Source: Aculops lycopersici (taxonomy: Eukaryota; Arthropoda; Arachnida; Trombidiformes; Eriophyidae). Taken from it: a stretch of 64,000 nucleotides of DNA. The position numbers and the translations under genes are program-made. Below the pieces are notes generated by a model. The model had not been told where the DNA came from. It worked only from the letters and a program-made list of their open reading frames with translations, and made no database searches. The first letter of the stretch is position 1. Every line of letters starts with the position of its first letter. Location: assembly GCA_015350385.1 (NCBI GenBank), contig WNKI01000001.1, positions 27,908-91,907 on the forward strand, in the 5' to 3' direction. Positions 36,251 through 46,407 of this stretch are shown here, piece by piece.

Positions 36251-39200
36251 TCATTGAGACGTGCCGTCAGATTCCGCTCTCACAGCGAGCGGTTGGCCTT
36301 CGCAGCCTATCAAGCTGCAGATCGCTTGCAGGTAGCCAGAGCCTTTGCTCTTTTGGCGCAGCAATTCGACTCGCTCTTCAGCCACAACTTTCCTCAGCTC
36401 CTCGAATTGACGCCAGATCGACTCGGCGACATGAGACGGGCACAGGAATCTATTAGCCAGCTTGGCAAAAAGGCGCAAGTCGTGCTCGCTCTCGAGACGC
36501 GCACCGTAAACCAGAGCCTCCAGCTTTCTGATCAACATTTGGCTTGCTAAACTTTCGATTAGTTCAGGGTCCATTTGTTCCAACAACCGAGTGGCCAGCC
36601 GCAACTGGTCCAAATCGAAGGCGTAAGCACGTGACCACCTGTCCATAGAACTGCCACCGGTTGATCCGTTGCAAGCTAGACGCACCAGCTCCTGGCAGAC
36701 CACATGCAGGAGGACCAACTGTCGCTGGAGACTTCTATACTTTCGGCAATCAACTGGAAGTGAGCTGGCAAGCAGGTCGAATCTGCGCGTCAACTCCAGC
36801 GCTAGATCATCGTGCCAAAATTTGACGAGCGCTATATCGGTGAGATTCGAGCTAAACACGTAGGAGTCGCCATCTTCGCCCGAGTCAACAGCCGTCGACT
36901 CTGCCACCAAGATGATCAGCGCCCCCGGAGAAGTCGATTTGTGCTCAATTAGTGCGGGCAGCTTGGTGTTGAGCCAATCGGCTGCCAAATGCGCATTCAC
37001 CACACAAACACAACCAAATGACTCGCGTCCATCCGCCTGGCGAATCTTCAAAACTCGGCCAAGCTCTCTATCGAGATGCTCGACTGTGTCGCTTGACGCG
37101 TAGACTTTGCAGTAGTCGACACGCCCTCCGCTCTTGGACTCGCCGCCTCCTCTTGCTGAGGCCTCGTCTTGGAGTCGACTGAAGAGATCGTCTAGTACAA
37201 TCATGGGACTAGAACTTGTCGGTTCATGAACCACGAGCATCAATTGTACCCGTCCGCCGCCATCAAGCGACAACCTGTTGCTCGCTAGTCCGTGAGATAG
37301 GTTTTCCAAAAGAGCCGGAGCAACCTGTAGCTGATTGCTGCAAGCAAGTAGAACGTTGCGCGTTGTTTGTTCCAAGTCGACACAGCTAACAGGTTGCATT
37401 ACTTCGCCCGCGCGTCTCGCAAGCTTGCCCTCGAAATGCAGTCGATCCTGTGGTCGCATTGAGCTCAATGCCGACTGAATCACTCGCCCTAAGTTTATCC
37501 TTATCTCTGAACTTGCCGTCCTCGTCGGAGTTGTCGTCGGCGTCGTTGCAGTTGCACAACCAGATAGCAGGAGGCCTACGTAAGAGTCCAAATCGATGCG
37601 ATAAAAGCGACTTTTTTCGGCAAGTTTTGCAATATACTCGATGTAGAAACTGGCGGCCTCTAATGCAGCACCCGCGTAGAGGTCCCGTTTTGCATCTAAA
37701 GATGTCCTTTCACTGTTAAGCAGCTTGATGTCACTCTCTAATCTCTCGCTTTCCATGCTAAGATTTTCCAGAATAGCGAGTAACTCGTGATCAATTTCTG
37801 AGCCTGCACTTGTGTGAGTCTTTGCCAAGCTCTCTATCAAATTCCTCTCCAAACCACGAAGCTTACCTCGGGCTTCGTGCAACTGAAGCTCGAGATGCTC
37901 AATCAACTCACTAAGCTCTGGGTCGAGGGATCGAATGAAGCGCGAGATCAATGCATTTTGAATATCATTCAGCGATTCCAATTCATCTTGGATCTCAATA
38001 ACAACAATTGAATCATTGAGGTGGACGTGCCGGTTACGTTGGCCGAGGAGCATCAACTGCAAGCCGGAAGAGCCACGCGAGGCAATAAGGTTGGCTATAT
38101 CTAAATTATTAGTTGAGTCTTCCAGTCGAACAACGACCAGCTTACCTAGTTTTGCTCCAATGTCAATGGATTCTTTCCACCCATCGACTCCTCTACCGCA
38201 ATCGACAACTTCTATCTCGGCCTCTGGTGCCAGAATCTCCCTATCTCCGAGTAGTTTAACCAAATCTGCGGATTTCTTATGCCTACTCGAGTTGCCAAGT
38301 TCCAGGAAGGGAACTCGAGGACAATTTTTGGACTCGACGAGAAGACGAGCGAATGTTAGTTTGGCAAGAAACGATTTGCAACTAACGTCCTCTGGGACTT
38401 CAACTGCTTCAAGTCCACGTATCAAACTCACAATGTGAGAGATCAGATCATTCTCACTAGTCGGTGAGAGATCAAAGTATTTCGGCGTCAGAGATGAATC
38501 CTCGCACATGACTCGGTGCGCGATAAACAAACTGAGTCTGACGAGATCATCGTCTTCAGTTTCCTTCTTGAGCCGAGTTAGCTGCTCCGACCACCTTTTC
38601 ATCTGATTAGAAACAGAGCGAAGGGCCTTCTTTGCGGCAACAATCTCCCGCTCACCTGCGGTCACCAAGCCTTCGATTGACTTCAACTCGATGCGCATCT
38701 TATCCTGCTCTACCATCGCGCTTGCCACCTGTACGTCCAGATCCTTGGTCTCGAACTCTAGCTTCTCGCTGGTTTCCTCGAGCTCGCGAACGTTGGCGGC
38801 GAGTTTTTGCAGTTCAACTCGCAGAGGCTCCAATTTGACCAGCACGCGACCGTAGGCTAGGGCTGCCTCAATCCACTGCACTAACGGCACCACGGCACTC
38901 GAGGCTTTTGTCGCTCTCTTGAGGTCGAAACTATCGCGCTTGCTCTTGATCTCGGACTCAACGCGCCTTAAAATGTCCCCGCTGAGTCTGGTGCGGAAGT
39001 CAAATTTTGCGAGCTCTTCGCGGAGCGAGACTCGAGCTAGGAATCCCTTCATCGCTGTCCAAGATGAATCTTTGACGCCGAGAAGCACAAAGAGAACATC
39101 GAGTATGTCCTTGATGGTCTTTGGCGGGGCGCGCAAACTTTTGATCTCGTTTAAGGCCTCTGGTTTCAAAGTCTTGTTCACATTGTCACTCGACTCCCCA

Positions 39201-42200
39201 ACAAGTTTCGCCACAGAGACTAGCTCAAGTTCTACATCCTGACTTCGCTGCTTCACTTCTCTCTCCTGAATTGCGTGTCGCTCTTTTGACTCCGCAAGCT
39301 TCTTCTGGTTAGCTTGCAGAGAAGTGAGCATTCGATTTACATCCTGATCCTTGAGCTCGAGTCTGCTCCTCTTCTCTTCCATTTGCTTCTGGTTCTGGGC
39401 AAGTTTTATATTCAACTTTTGTATGCTGCACTCAAACATTTCAAGTCGACCAAGACCCAGAGTCAAGTCTCGGCTACTGGCCTCAATGTTTGATTGGAAT
39501 GTGTTCAGTGTGTCGAAGAGAAAAACCAGGAATGCTTCAAATAGACTCAAGTCCCCTTCATCGGCGAACAGATCGCAGTATAACTGGTCGAGTTTCGACT
39601 CCACCCACCCTTTCAACTTTGGACCACTGCGCCCCCCATATTCGGCAATCGAGCTCGAGATTAGTGACTTGTGGTTTTCCTGGCTTTCGAATTGATAGTG
39701 CGACCCAACCGATGACCAGAAATTCCACTCGTCAGATAATGTTTCTTTCGGATAGTTCAAATGGATAAACTTGGAGTCGCAGCAATTCCCCCTAAATTCG
39801 TTTAGTGCGTGGAGTAGTCGCGAGCGCATAGTACCAGATATCATGTTTAGTTGCCTAGATGTCACGATATAGACAAGCTTCTCGCCCTCAACAGGTGGAC
39901 TGACGGAGTTTAGTATTTGCTCTATCCTTGTGACTGCCGATTGGACCTCAGCACAGGATCTCAGCTCGTGGACGATATATTGATTCTTCAGTAAATTCAA
40001 GATTCCATTATGGATAGCGGACGAGGATTTGATCAAGGTTAAAGTTGTGATTGTAGGTAAATTATTGATCTCTATCATCGCGCCAAGGGCGTCAAGTTCC
40101 AAGATCCTGCTGGAGTTTGATCCTATCGGACTTAGGCTGATTAGTGAGGCTTCGAATGGCGCCCACGATAAACTATTTGCAAGCGAATCGATGGTTACTA
40201 GGAAGTCGGATTTTATGCTCACCGACTCATTCGATTGGTAGTACGTTCCATAAGTCGAAACAAATTTGAGTAGTTGGATAAAACTGATGGATCCCCACTT
40301 GTCATCCGGCTCAACCCAATTGAGCCCATGAATCACTATCAGCCTCTTGGATTTGTGTAGACTAATCAGCTGGCTTAGGTGTGATGCGTTGGAAACTTTT
40401 GAACAGGTGTACTCAAAAACTGACGAATCCTCATTCAGTTCAAGCAAATCGGGCCGGTCGGTCTCGAGGATTGTGAGCTTATTTTTTAGACTCTTAATCT
40501 GTTTCTTCAATTCCTCGGCGGTATTGAGTCTCAATATCACATCACCAGAAGCGCGAGCTTCGTGCTGTACAAGACCAAGGCGAGAGATGGTAGCCGGAGA
40601 AGCATAGTCTAGGTTGCGAGTCTCGAGTAAAAGCTTTATGGTCTTGCCAGGCGTAGGGCAAAAGCTCAAGCGCTCGCCCGAACTCAGGGTTAGAGTTCTG
40701 TTCTCGTCAAGAACCGAGTTAAGCTGCTCTACCCAATCGGGATCAACAGGTCCATCGAGCAAAAGCCAGACTTGTTTTAGTGCGCGATTCTCGAACAGCA
40801 AATTGTGAGCATCGCGCACTCGATTGCTCAAGACTCCGTCGATCCACTTTTGCGTCGCCGAGTCGAAATGGCCGAATAGTTGATCCTTAGTATAGGACTT
40901 TGGATTCAGAGCAAACCAAGCTATTGTTTCACCGAGTGCCTCGCTTAGAAGCCGCCAGCTGAACGACTTGCCGGAATTGCGACCGCCCAACAAGGCGACA
41001 CCTGTGCGCGTTTCCAGTTGTTGGAACAATCCCAATGCTCGATTGATCACCTTGTTCAACTTATCTCCGTTGATTTTAAATCTTTCGTTAGCCACTAGTC
41101 TTAATTTTGAGCATAGTTTTTCTTCGTCTGCGCCTCGAGGTGCTTGATCAATTGAGAAATGGTCCGCCACAATCTTACGCAAAACCTGAGCTTGGGACTC
41201 CTCAAGCCTTGGCTCAACTTCTCTCAAAATCGACAAACCGAACTTCCGTGTGTGATCTAGTGTAGAAAATTGATTATCATGCGATAACAACTCGAATCTC
41301 CTCATGATAGCTACAGCTAATCTAAGATCCCAAGTGCAAATTTGTCCCTTTGATTGATGCCCGAATTCATTCTTCATTTTGTCCAGCAATTCGCTAAACT
41401 TTAGCGAGATCTCGTCGGCTTCAACGGACATCAATCGAATATTGCCCAAAGCCATTAAATTTTCACGAACAATCTCCCTGATTTGAACATCGGTCATGGC
41501 AACAGGAAGTAGTAGGCTGCGCAAGTTGGCCGGAAGTCGGCGTCGTCCGCGATACTTCGGGTCGTCGCTGGGATTGAGAGTGATGAAGAAAGCGCTCGTC
41601 TCATCAACACAAACCAAATTACCCCCTGGCATCTCGACCGTAGCTTTTCGCAGACGGATTCCTGTTTGCACTCGCTCCAACAAACCGGAAACCGAGGACA
41701 AAACCGAGGCACTGAGTCGATTGAACTCATCGAAGCAGCCCCAAAGTCCAGTGTGCGCCAAGCCCAAGACGAGACGGGCAAGCGAGTCCGCGTCGTTTGA
41801 GTCGTCACAGTTGTGCACGATCACCTGTCTGCCTAACAGGTGGCCCAGCGCTTTGATGGTTTCGGTCTTGCCACTTCCTGCTGGTCCAAAGGGATTCGCG
41901 CCTAAACCGAGCTGTCCAACGGCGTAGCTCGCAACCAGCATACAACTTTCGGTTATTCTTGTGCTCACGAGTCGTTGCTCCTCCAGATCCTCGACGCTCG
42001 ACGTTTTTCCCTCCGCTTGCACAGGCAGGAAGTCGAACTTATACTCGAACCTACTACCAGCGATACGCACTTCCAGCTCATCTCCTGATAAATAGTACCT
42101 GGGTTGTCGTTGCCAGTTCCAATCATTGACACACCTGACTCCACTTGCCTTCAATTTTCTTGAAATGGATATGAAGTGGACGATTCTAGATGCCAGTGTC

Positions 42201-44092
42201 GAGTACTTGAATCTAATCAGCCTGCCTTCTGTTGGCTTATTACGGTGTATATCCTCAAGAGCTGACTCGTAATCAGCAATCAGATGATCGAATGCATCCA
42301 ATCCGCTCACCTCTAACGCTTTCTCCACCTTAAGCGTGAAATTGATGTAGGCAGTGAGCGTGATCAACTGGACCGGAAGTCGCCAGTCCATATCGCCGCG
42401 AGCGAATGCACGCGCCAACTTGTGGCTCAGACACCTGCTAACCTTCCTGCCAACTTCATTGAGGATGCGCACGACCTCAGCACTGTAGATGTTGATCCTC
42501 TTCTTCACGGGAATATAATCCTCTTGATCGAAGAGAAGAATTTCGCCAATGGGACTCTCAACTCCTACGACGAACTTGTCCTCCTTGAGCACAAATCTTG
42601 AGATCGAATTGCTGAACAGTTTGCTTATCAGTGGCGCATGTTTAGTTTCGTCGCTGGCCAAAACCAATTTGGAGTCTAAAGCAACGATGGTCAAGAGTTC
42701 GAGGTCGCTAACAAAGTAGAATCTGCCAAACTCGAGCCTCAAGTTCCGTAAGACTTCTTCTAGTTGCTCTTTACACTCTTCGAGAGACTTCTGGTTCTCG
42801 AGCAACTCGTTGCTGTAGAGCTCGTTTTCTATTTTGCCTCTGGAGGAGAGAAGTTTGTTCAAGTTTACGCTGCGACGATCGCTTCCCTTGGAATTGGGCC
42901 TGCTTCTTGGGATTAGTTGTTCGAGCGAGACGAGAAGTTTGTTGCGTTTGGCTAGAAGCGAGTTGAATGTTTGCTTGCATGATGAGATGACGCTAGAATC
43001 TTGCAGGCTCGTTTTCTCGCCCGATTGGCCCGCCATCACCAGTGGAGCTAATTGTGCCAAGTTTCTTTCGAGTGACTCGAAGCGCTCGAGAAACTCGCTC
43101 AGGGAGCTCAAGATGATCTCTTGTCGTCGGCACCTGTCAGCCCATGAGTCTAGCTGAGATGTGGCCGTCCGCTCGGTAACAAGCTGGTTGGCGAGTGAGG
43201 ACTTGACCGTTCGCCAAATCGGCCAGCATTTATCCTGCAAAACGCCGCGTGCCTCGCTAAGATTTGACGCCAAGCTCACCACCGAGCTGCTTTCTGAAAG
43301 AGTGGGCAGGTGCAACTTGCAAGCTTCAACAGTCGCCTCCAGTTGTGTCAACGACTCCTCGATTGTCTTCACCAACTTGGCCGCCCTGTTGAGTTTCCGA
43401 ATCTTGAGCCTGTTGGCCTCAATAGCTTGACGATTGTGCATCAAGTCAACCAGCTTGACAGTTCGATGATTCAACTTGCGGTTAATCTGCATCAAATTCA
43501 ACAGTTCGCCCCACTGACGGTCGCTGGTGAACTCGGCGCCGGCACACTCGCTTGCCAAAAACTGGAGAAAGTCTCTCAATTCCGCCGAACCCTCGACCTT
43601 CAACGCGTCGGCTGCCTCCAAGAGTGAGGCCATCTCGAGTCTCCGCTTGATCCACAGGTCGTCGGCGGCCGAGCGCCATACTGAATCCAGTTGGTCCGCC
43701 GTCATGTTCTCACTTGATTTCTCGCCTTCAGCTTGTAGCCGTGATATCGGAGGGTAGGTTGAAAATATTGATCCAGGTACCACCGACTGATCATCGTCAG
43801 CTGAATTCTTGGCCGTGAAGTAGGAGACTTGCGGTGTTGGGCAGCCATGGCAACCTGTCGACTCGGCGCACATGGCAATGGAGCGGCTCCGATAGTTCAC
43901 CTGCTGAGCGGTAGCTAGGGAAGCTTCGCAGCGCCATCGCGTTTGGTACGTGTCGCCATGCGCCGCTGAAAAAGCACGCAGCAGCGGGATTCGGTGTTTC
44001 TCGTCTGCGTTGCGCGTGGCGGCCGCCCCTTTCGTCGTGCGTTGCAAAAATGTAAACAAACGGTAGATTAAATTCCGCAACGAGCGCGCCAA
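36251..44092 (-). CDS. DYNC2H1: Cytoplasmic dynein 2 heavy chain (IFT dynein), strongly reduced
   Basis: Dynein 2 drives retrograde intraflagellar transport in cilia. The linker (RFYFVSDLELLTIV, about 450) leads to AAA1 with Walker A GPAGSGKTET at about 736 and Walker B GLWGCFDEFNRL. AAA2 has a P-loop GGRNSGKS at about 1031. The AAA3/AAA4 region is short and shows no Walker A. The stalk coiled coil begins near 1550, and the microtubule-binding tip (LRAPPKTIKDILDVLFVLLG, DSSWTAMKGFL) near 1652. The returning coil (about 1760-1840) and AAA5/AAA6 follow, with a C-terminus cut soon after YGARLESEHDLRLF. The stalk-tip sequence fits DYNC2H1 better than axonemal dyneins. Length is 2613 against about 4300 in other animals: the tail loses about 900 residues, and AAA3/4 and the C-terminal domain are trimmed. 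The first 130 residues look unlike dynein; Met130 (MTADQLDSV) may be the real start. Confidence 0.9.
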   Translation of the reverse strand: MARSLRNLIYRLFTFLQRTTKGAAATRNADEKHRIPLLRAFSAAHGDTYQTRWRCEASLATAQQVNYRSRSIAMCAESTGCHGCPTPQVSYFTAKNSADDDQSVVPGSIFSTYPPISRLQAEGEKSSENMTADQLDSVWRSAADDLWIKRRLEMASLLEAADALKVEGSAELRDFLQFLASECAGAEFTSDRQWGELLNLMQINRKLNHRTVKLVDLMHNRQAIEANRLKIRKLNRAAKLVKTIEESLTQLEATVEACKLHLPTLSESSSVVSLASNLSEARGVLQDKCWPIWRTVKSSLANQLVTERTATSQLDSWADRCRRQEIILSSLSEFLERFESLERNLAQLAPLVMAGQSGEKTSLQDSSVISSCKQTFNSLLAKRNKLLVSLEQLIPRSRPNSKGSDRRSVNLNKLLSSRGKIENELYSNELLENQKSLEECKEQLEEVLRNLRLEFGRFYFVSDLELLTIVALDSKLVLASDETKHAPLISKLFSNSISRFVLKEDKFVVGVESPIGEILLFDQEDYIPVKKRINIYSAEVVRILNEVGRKVSRCLSHKLARAFARGDMDWRLPVQLITLTAYINFTLKVEKALEVSGLDAFDHLIADYESALEDIHRNKPTEGRLIRFKYSTLASRIVHFISISRKLKASGVRCVNDWNWQRQPRYYLSGDELEVRIAGSRFEYKFDFLPVQAEGKTSSVEDLEEQRLVSTRITESCMLVASYAVGQLGLGANPFGPAGSGKTETIKALGHLLGRQVIVHNCDDSNDADSLARLVLGLAHTGLWGCFDEFNRLSASVLSSVSGLLERVQTGIRLRKATVEMPGGNLVCVDETSAFFITLNPSDDPKYRGRRRLPANLRSLLLPVAMTDVQIREIVRENLMALGNIRLMSVEADEISLKFSELLDKMKNEFGHQSKGQICTWDLRLAVAIMRRFELLSHDNQFSTLDHTRKFGLSILREVEPRLEESQAQVLRKIVADHFSIDQAPRGADEEKLCSKLRLVANERFKINGDKLNKVINRALGLFQQLETRTGVALLGGRNSGKSFSWRLLSEALGETIAWFALNPKSYTKDQLFGHFDSATQKWIDGVLSNRVRDAHNLLFENRALKQVWLLLDGPVDPDWVEQLNSVLDENRTLTLSSGERLSFCPTPGKTIKLLLETRNLDYASPATISRLGLVQHEARASGDVILRLNTAEELKKQIKSLKNKLTILETDRPDLLELNEDSSVFEYTCSKVSNASHLSQLISLHKSKRLIVIHGLNWVEPDDKWGSISFIQLLKFVSTYGTYYQSNESVSIKSDFLVTIDSLANSLSWAPFEASLISLSPIGSNSSRILELDALGAMIEINNLPTITTLTLIKSSSAIHNGILNLLKNQYIVHELRSCAEVQSAVTRIEQILNSVSPPVEGEKLVYIVTSRQLNMISGTMRSRLLHALNEFRGNCCDSKFIHLNYPKETLSDEWNFWSSVGSHYQFESQENHKSLISSSIAEYGGRSGPKLKGWVESKLDQLYCDLFADEGDLSLFEAFLVFLFDTLNTFQSNIEASSRDLTLGLGRLEMFECSIQKLNIKLAQNQKQMEEKRSRLELKDQDVNRMLTSLQANQKKLAESKERHAIQEREVKQRSQDVELELVSVAKLVGESSDNVNKTLKPEALNEIKSLRAPPKTIKDILDVLFVLLGVKDSSWTAMKGFLARVSLREELAKFDFRTRLSGDILRRVESEIKSKRDSFDLKRATKASSAVVPLVQWIEAALAYGRVLVKLEPLRVELQKLAANVRELEETSEKLEFETKDLDVQVASAMVEQDKMRIELKSIEGLVTAGEREIVAAKKALRSVSNQMKRWSEQLTRLKKETEDDDLVRLSLFIAHRVMCEDSSLTPKYFDLSPTSENDLISHIVSLIRGLEAVEVPEDVSCKSFLAKLTFARLLVESKNCPRVPFLELGNSSRHKKSADLVKLLGDREILAPEAEIEVVDCGRGVDGWKESIDIGAKLGKLVVVRLEDSTNNLDIANLIASRGSSGLQLMLLGQRNRHVHLNDSIVVIEIQDELESLNDIQNALISRFIRSLDPELSELIEHLELQLHEARGKLRGLERNLIESLAKTHTSAGSEIDHELLAILENLSMESERLESDIKLLNSERTSLDAKRDLYAGAALEAASFYIEYIAKLAEKSRFYRIDLDSYVGLLLSGCATATTPTTTPTRTASSEIRINLGRVIQSALSSMRPQDRLHFEGKLARRAGEVMQPVSCVDLEQTTRNVLLACSNQLQVAPALLENLSHGLASNRLSLDGGGRVQLMLVVHEPTSSSPMIVLDDLFSRLQDEASARGGGESKSGGRVDYCKVYASSDTVEHLDRELGRVLKIRQADGRESFGCVCVVNAHLAADWLNTKLPALIEHKSTSPGALIILVAESTAVDSGEDGDSYVFSSNLTDIALVKFWHDDLALELTRRFDLLASSLPVDCRKYRSLQRQLVLLHVVCQELVRLACNGSTGGSSMDRWSRAYAFDLDQLRLATRLLEQMDPELIESLASQMLIRKLEALVYGARLESEHDLRLFAKLANRFLCPSHVAESIWRQFEELRKVVAEERVELLRQKSKGSGYLQAICSLIGCEGQPLAVRAESDGTSQ

Positions 44093-44212
44093 AAACTATT
44101 CCTCTGCAATTGGGGCGAGAATGCTGGAAGATAATCGTATTATAATGCCCACCAAGGAGCAATCTAATTAGACGCAATCGATCCACCTCAAGCCGAGCAG
44201 ATCAGAGTAGCA
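44093..44212. promoter_or_regulatory. 120-bp divergent promoter of dynein 2 and AP180-like genes
   Basis: The two start codons face away from each other with 120 bp between. If dynein starts at Met130 instead, the interval grows to about 510 bp. No TATA/initiator pair stands out. Confidence 0.4.
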
Positions 44213-45339
44213 ATGGAGCTGGAGCAATCGACGAGGCGCCACTCGGACGTGAGCCGATTTCCGCTTGCCATTGGCAGTCCCTCGTTTGAGGAGAAGCTCA
44301 GGGCACTGAAGTTGATGGTTGCCGGCCAGGCACTTCAATTGGCAGTGCTCAAGGCCACCTCAAGTGAACTCATCGGCCCGAAAAGAAAGCATCTCAACTA
44401 CTTGGTGCGACTCACCAACGAACCCAACGTGTCGATTCCAAACCTCGTCCACCAACTCATGCGACGAGGCCACTCAACGCCCGACTGGCGAGTCACCTTC
44501 AAGATTTTGATCACAAGCCACCACTTGGCGAGTTACGGAAACGAGAGGTTCATCCACACAATTGCCTCATCGGCCGAACACAAGCGTCAACTCGAGCGCC
44601 TCGTCCACTTCAACGATCCCACCTCGCGACTCGGATTTGCCATGTCGCCCTTCGTGCGTCGCTATGCGCGCTACCTCCGCGCCAAGACTGAAACCTACTT
44701 TGCGCTCGGCACCGACTTTTGCCAGTCGGACTTTTGCCAGCAGGCGGCTCCCAGAAGTCAGATGTCGAGACTAACACCCGAAAAGTTGCTTCTAGTTTTG
44801 GCTCGGATTCAGGAGCAACTCGACGCCCTCCACCAATTCGACCCGGTGGAGCGCGACCTCGCAAACGGAATCATAACTGCGGCCTTTGCGCTTCTCTACA
44901 AGGACTTTGTGAAACTTTACATGGCCTACCAAATGGCCATCAATAGACTGCTCGAGCTCTACTTTGGCCTCAACCAGGTGCGTCCGACGCGTCAACTACT
45001 CAACGCCTACCGAAAGTTCCTCGTTCGGATGGACAAGACTTGCGATCTAATTCGCGTGCTCGATGCAGTTGGAATGGACCGCAGCGACATGCCCGCCTTC
45101 AGTCGTGTTCCCAACGTCTCATTGCGTTTACTCGAGACTCACCTGGCCAAGCTGCAGGAAACAGCCGAACGCCGAGCCAGTTACCAAGCGGGAGGTCAGA
45201 TTCAGTCGGTGGAAATGCCGCGGATTGAGTACGCAACTCTAGGGAGACGGCGCACGAGTCTCAAGACCCTGGGCCAGAGCGCGAGTCTCGCCGAGAGTAT
45301 GCTGTCGCCAGTAGCAGTGCGAGCCCCTCGTGGACAACG

Positions 45340-45387
<48 letters not shown>

Positions 45388-45688
45388 ACCACAACCACAA
45401 CCGCTACCCGAGGAGCCCGATGAAGCCGGCGAAGATAAGAGCAAAGCGAGTCTCTCGAGCACATTGCCGACTGATGACAAGTTAGAAACATGTGATAACC
45501 TGGAGACAGGCGAGGAAGCAACACGTGGCCAGAACGACTTGGCTTCGAAGTTGGCCAATTCCATAAACTCACCCGCCACTCAAAACGCACCACTTTTGCT
45601 CGACTTTCTAAACACGACTAGCGGCACGACAGACAAACAGCAAGCGGCAGCCAGCGAGACTGACGACAGGGACCTACTTTTGTGGTAG
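44213..45688 (+). CDS. AP180/CALM-type ANTH-domain endocytic adaptor
   Basis: The ANTH domain (about 25-300) carries the PI(4,5)P2-binding pattern in KATSSELIGPKRKHLNYLVRLTNE, then WRVTFKILITSHHLASYGNERFI and RTKTETY-like AKTETYFALGTDF. AP180/PICALM proteins bring clathrin to synaptic and plasma membranes and size the vesicle. The C-terminal third is disordered, with a pure CAA/CAG-coded polyglutamine run (residues about 377-392). It lacks clear NPF or DPF motifs. Clathrin-box-like possibilities are limited to acidic DLL near the end (DRDLLLW). 491 residues is short for the family (about 600-900). The gene ends with AATAAA at 45732. Confidence 0.93.
45341..45388 (+). repeat. (CAACAG)n polyglutamine repeat in the AP180-like gene
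   Basis: A pure hexanucleotide repeat of about eight units encodes uninterrupted glutamine, followed by Pro-Gln pairs. Mixed CAA/CAG usage limits slippage. Confidence 0.95.
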
Positions 45689-45731
45689 GCGAATAACACG
45701 AGACCTGAGTTTTCTTCTGATTGATTCCACG

Positions 45732-45737
45732 AATAAA
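45732..45737 (+). terminator. Polyadenylation signal of the AP180-like gene
   Basis: AATAAA lies 44 bp after the stop codon. Confidence 0.75.
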
Positions 45738-46369
45738 AGACAACAATGGAGCGAGTGGCTCTAGTTTGCAGCTTTCACAACTAGCAACGATTGTTTTTGC
45801 ATAATTCCTAATGACGTCGACCAGCTTGACGTTCGGCCGTCAGCTCGAGCTCTTGTCGTTTGTGTTGGAGTTGAAGCAGACGTCGATTTGTTTTGATAAT
45901 TGGCAGCACTAGGCATCAATCATCTCGACCGGAGAGTCCAAGTGTCACATTCGACACGCAAGAGGCACAATTGCGAGTGCCGAGCTCATCAAGTCGGCGA
46001 AATTTGAGGCACTCCATTGGCTCAGGTTTCACTCGTTCATCGTGCTCTCTGCCGGCCTCCCGATCGATGGATTTGCGGGACGAGTGGGCGTGGCGACAGC
46101 GTCGCGAGAACCACCCTTTGCGACCGGGACACTGAAGTCTCGTCTCCGCTTCTCTGGAGTTGGCGACACGAAAGAAGGAGAGAGAATGAGGGAGAAACGA
46201 CGAGGATGACGAAGGACGCGGCAAGCGAGCAGCTGAGTCGGCGGAGGGCAACACAATTAACATAATAACACAATGGCCTCACTATTCGGCGCCCGAGGCT
46301 CGCTACTCCCGATTTTCTTCATACTCGCAGGCCGCAGGAGTAGTCACTGTAGTTGGCGTCGGCGTCGCT

Positions 46370-46407
46370 TTATAAGGAAGCCGCCGAGTTGCTTGCTTCA
46401 GTCAGTG
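46370..46407 (+). promoter_or_regulatory. Arthropod-type core promoter (TATA plus TCAGT initiator)
   Basis: TTATAAGG at 46370-46377 is followed at the right distance by TCAGTCAGTG (46398-46407). From the TATA start to the initiator A (46400) is 29-30 bp. TCAGT is the classic arthropod initiator. A splice donor (AAC|GTGAGT) lies 230 bp downstream. No protein-coding gene is recognised behind it. Confidence 0.55.

Noticed and set aside
45202..45593. Minus-strand frames with long Cys or Val runs
   Set aside because: Created by the CAACAG repeat of the AP180-like gene read backwards.
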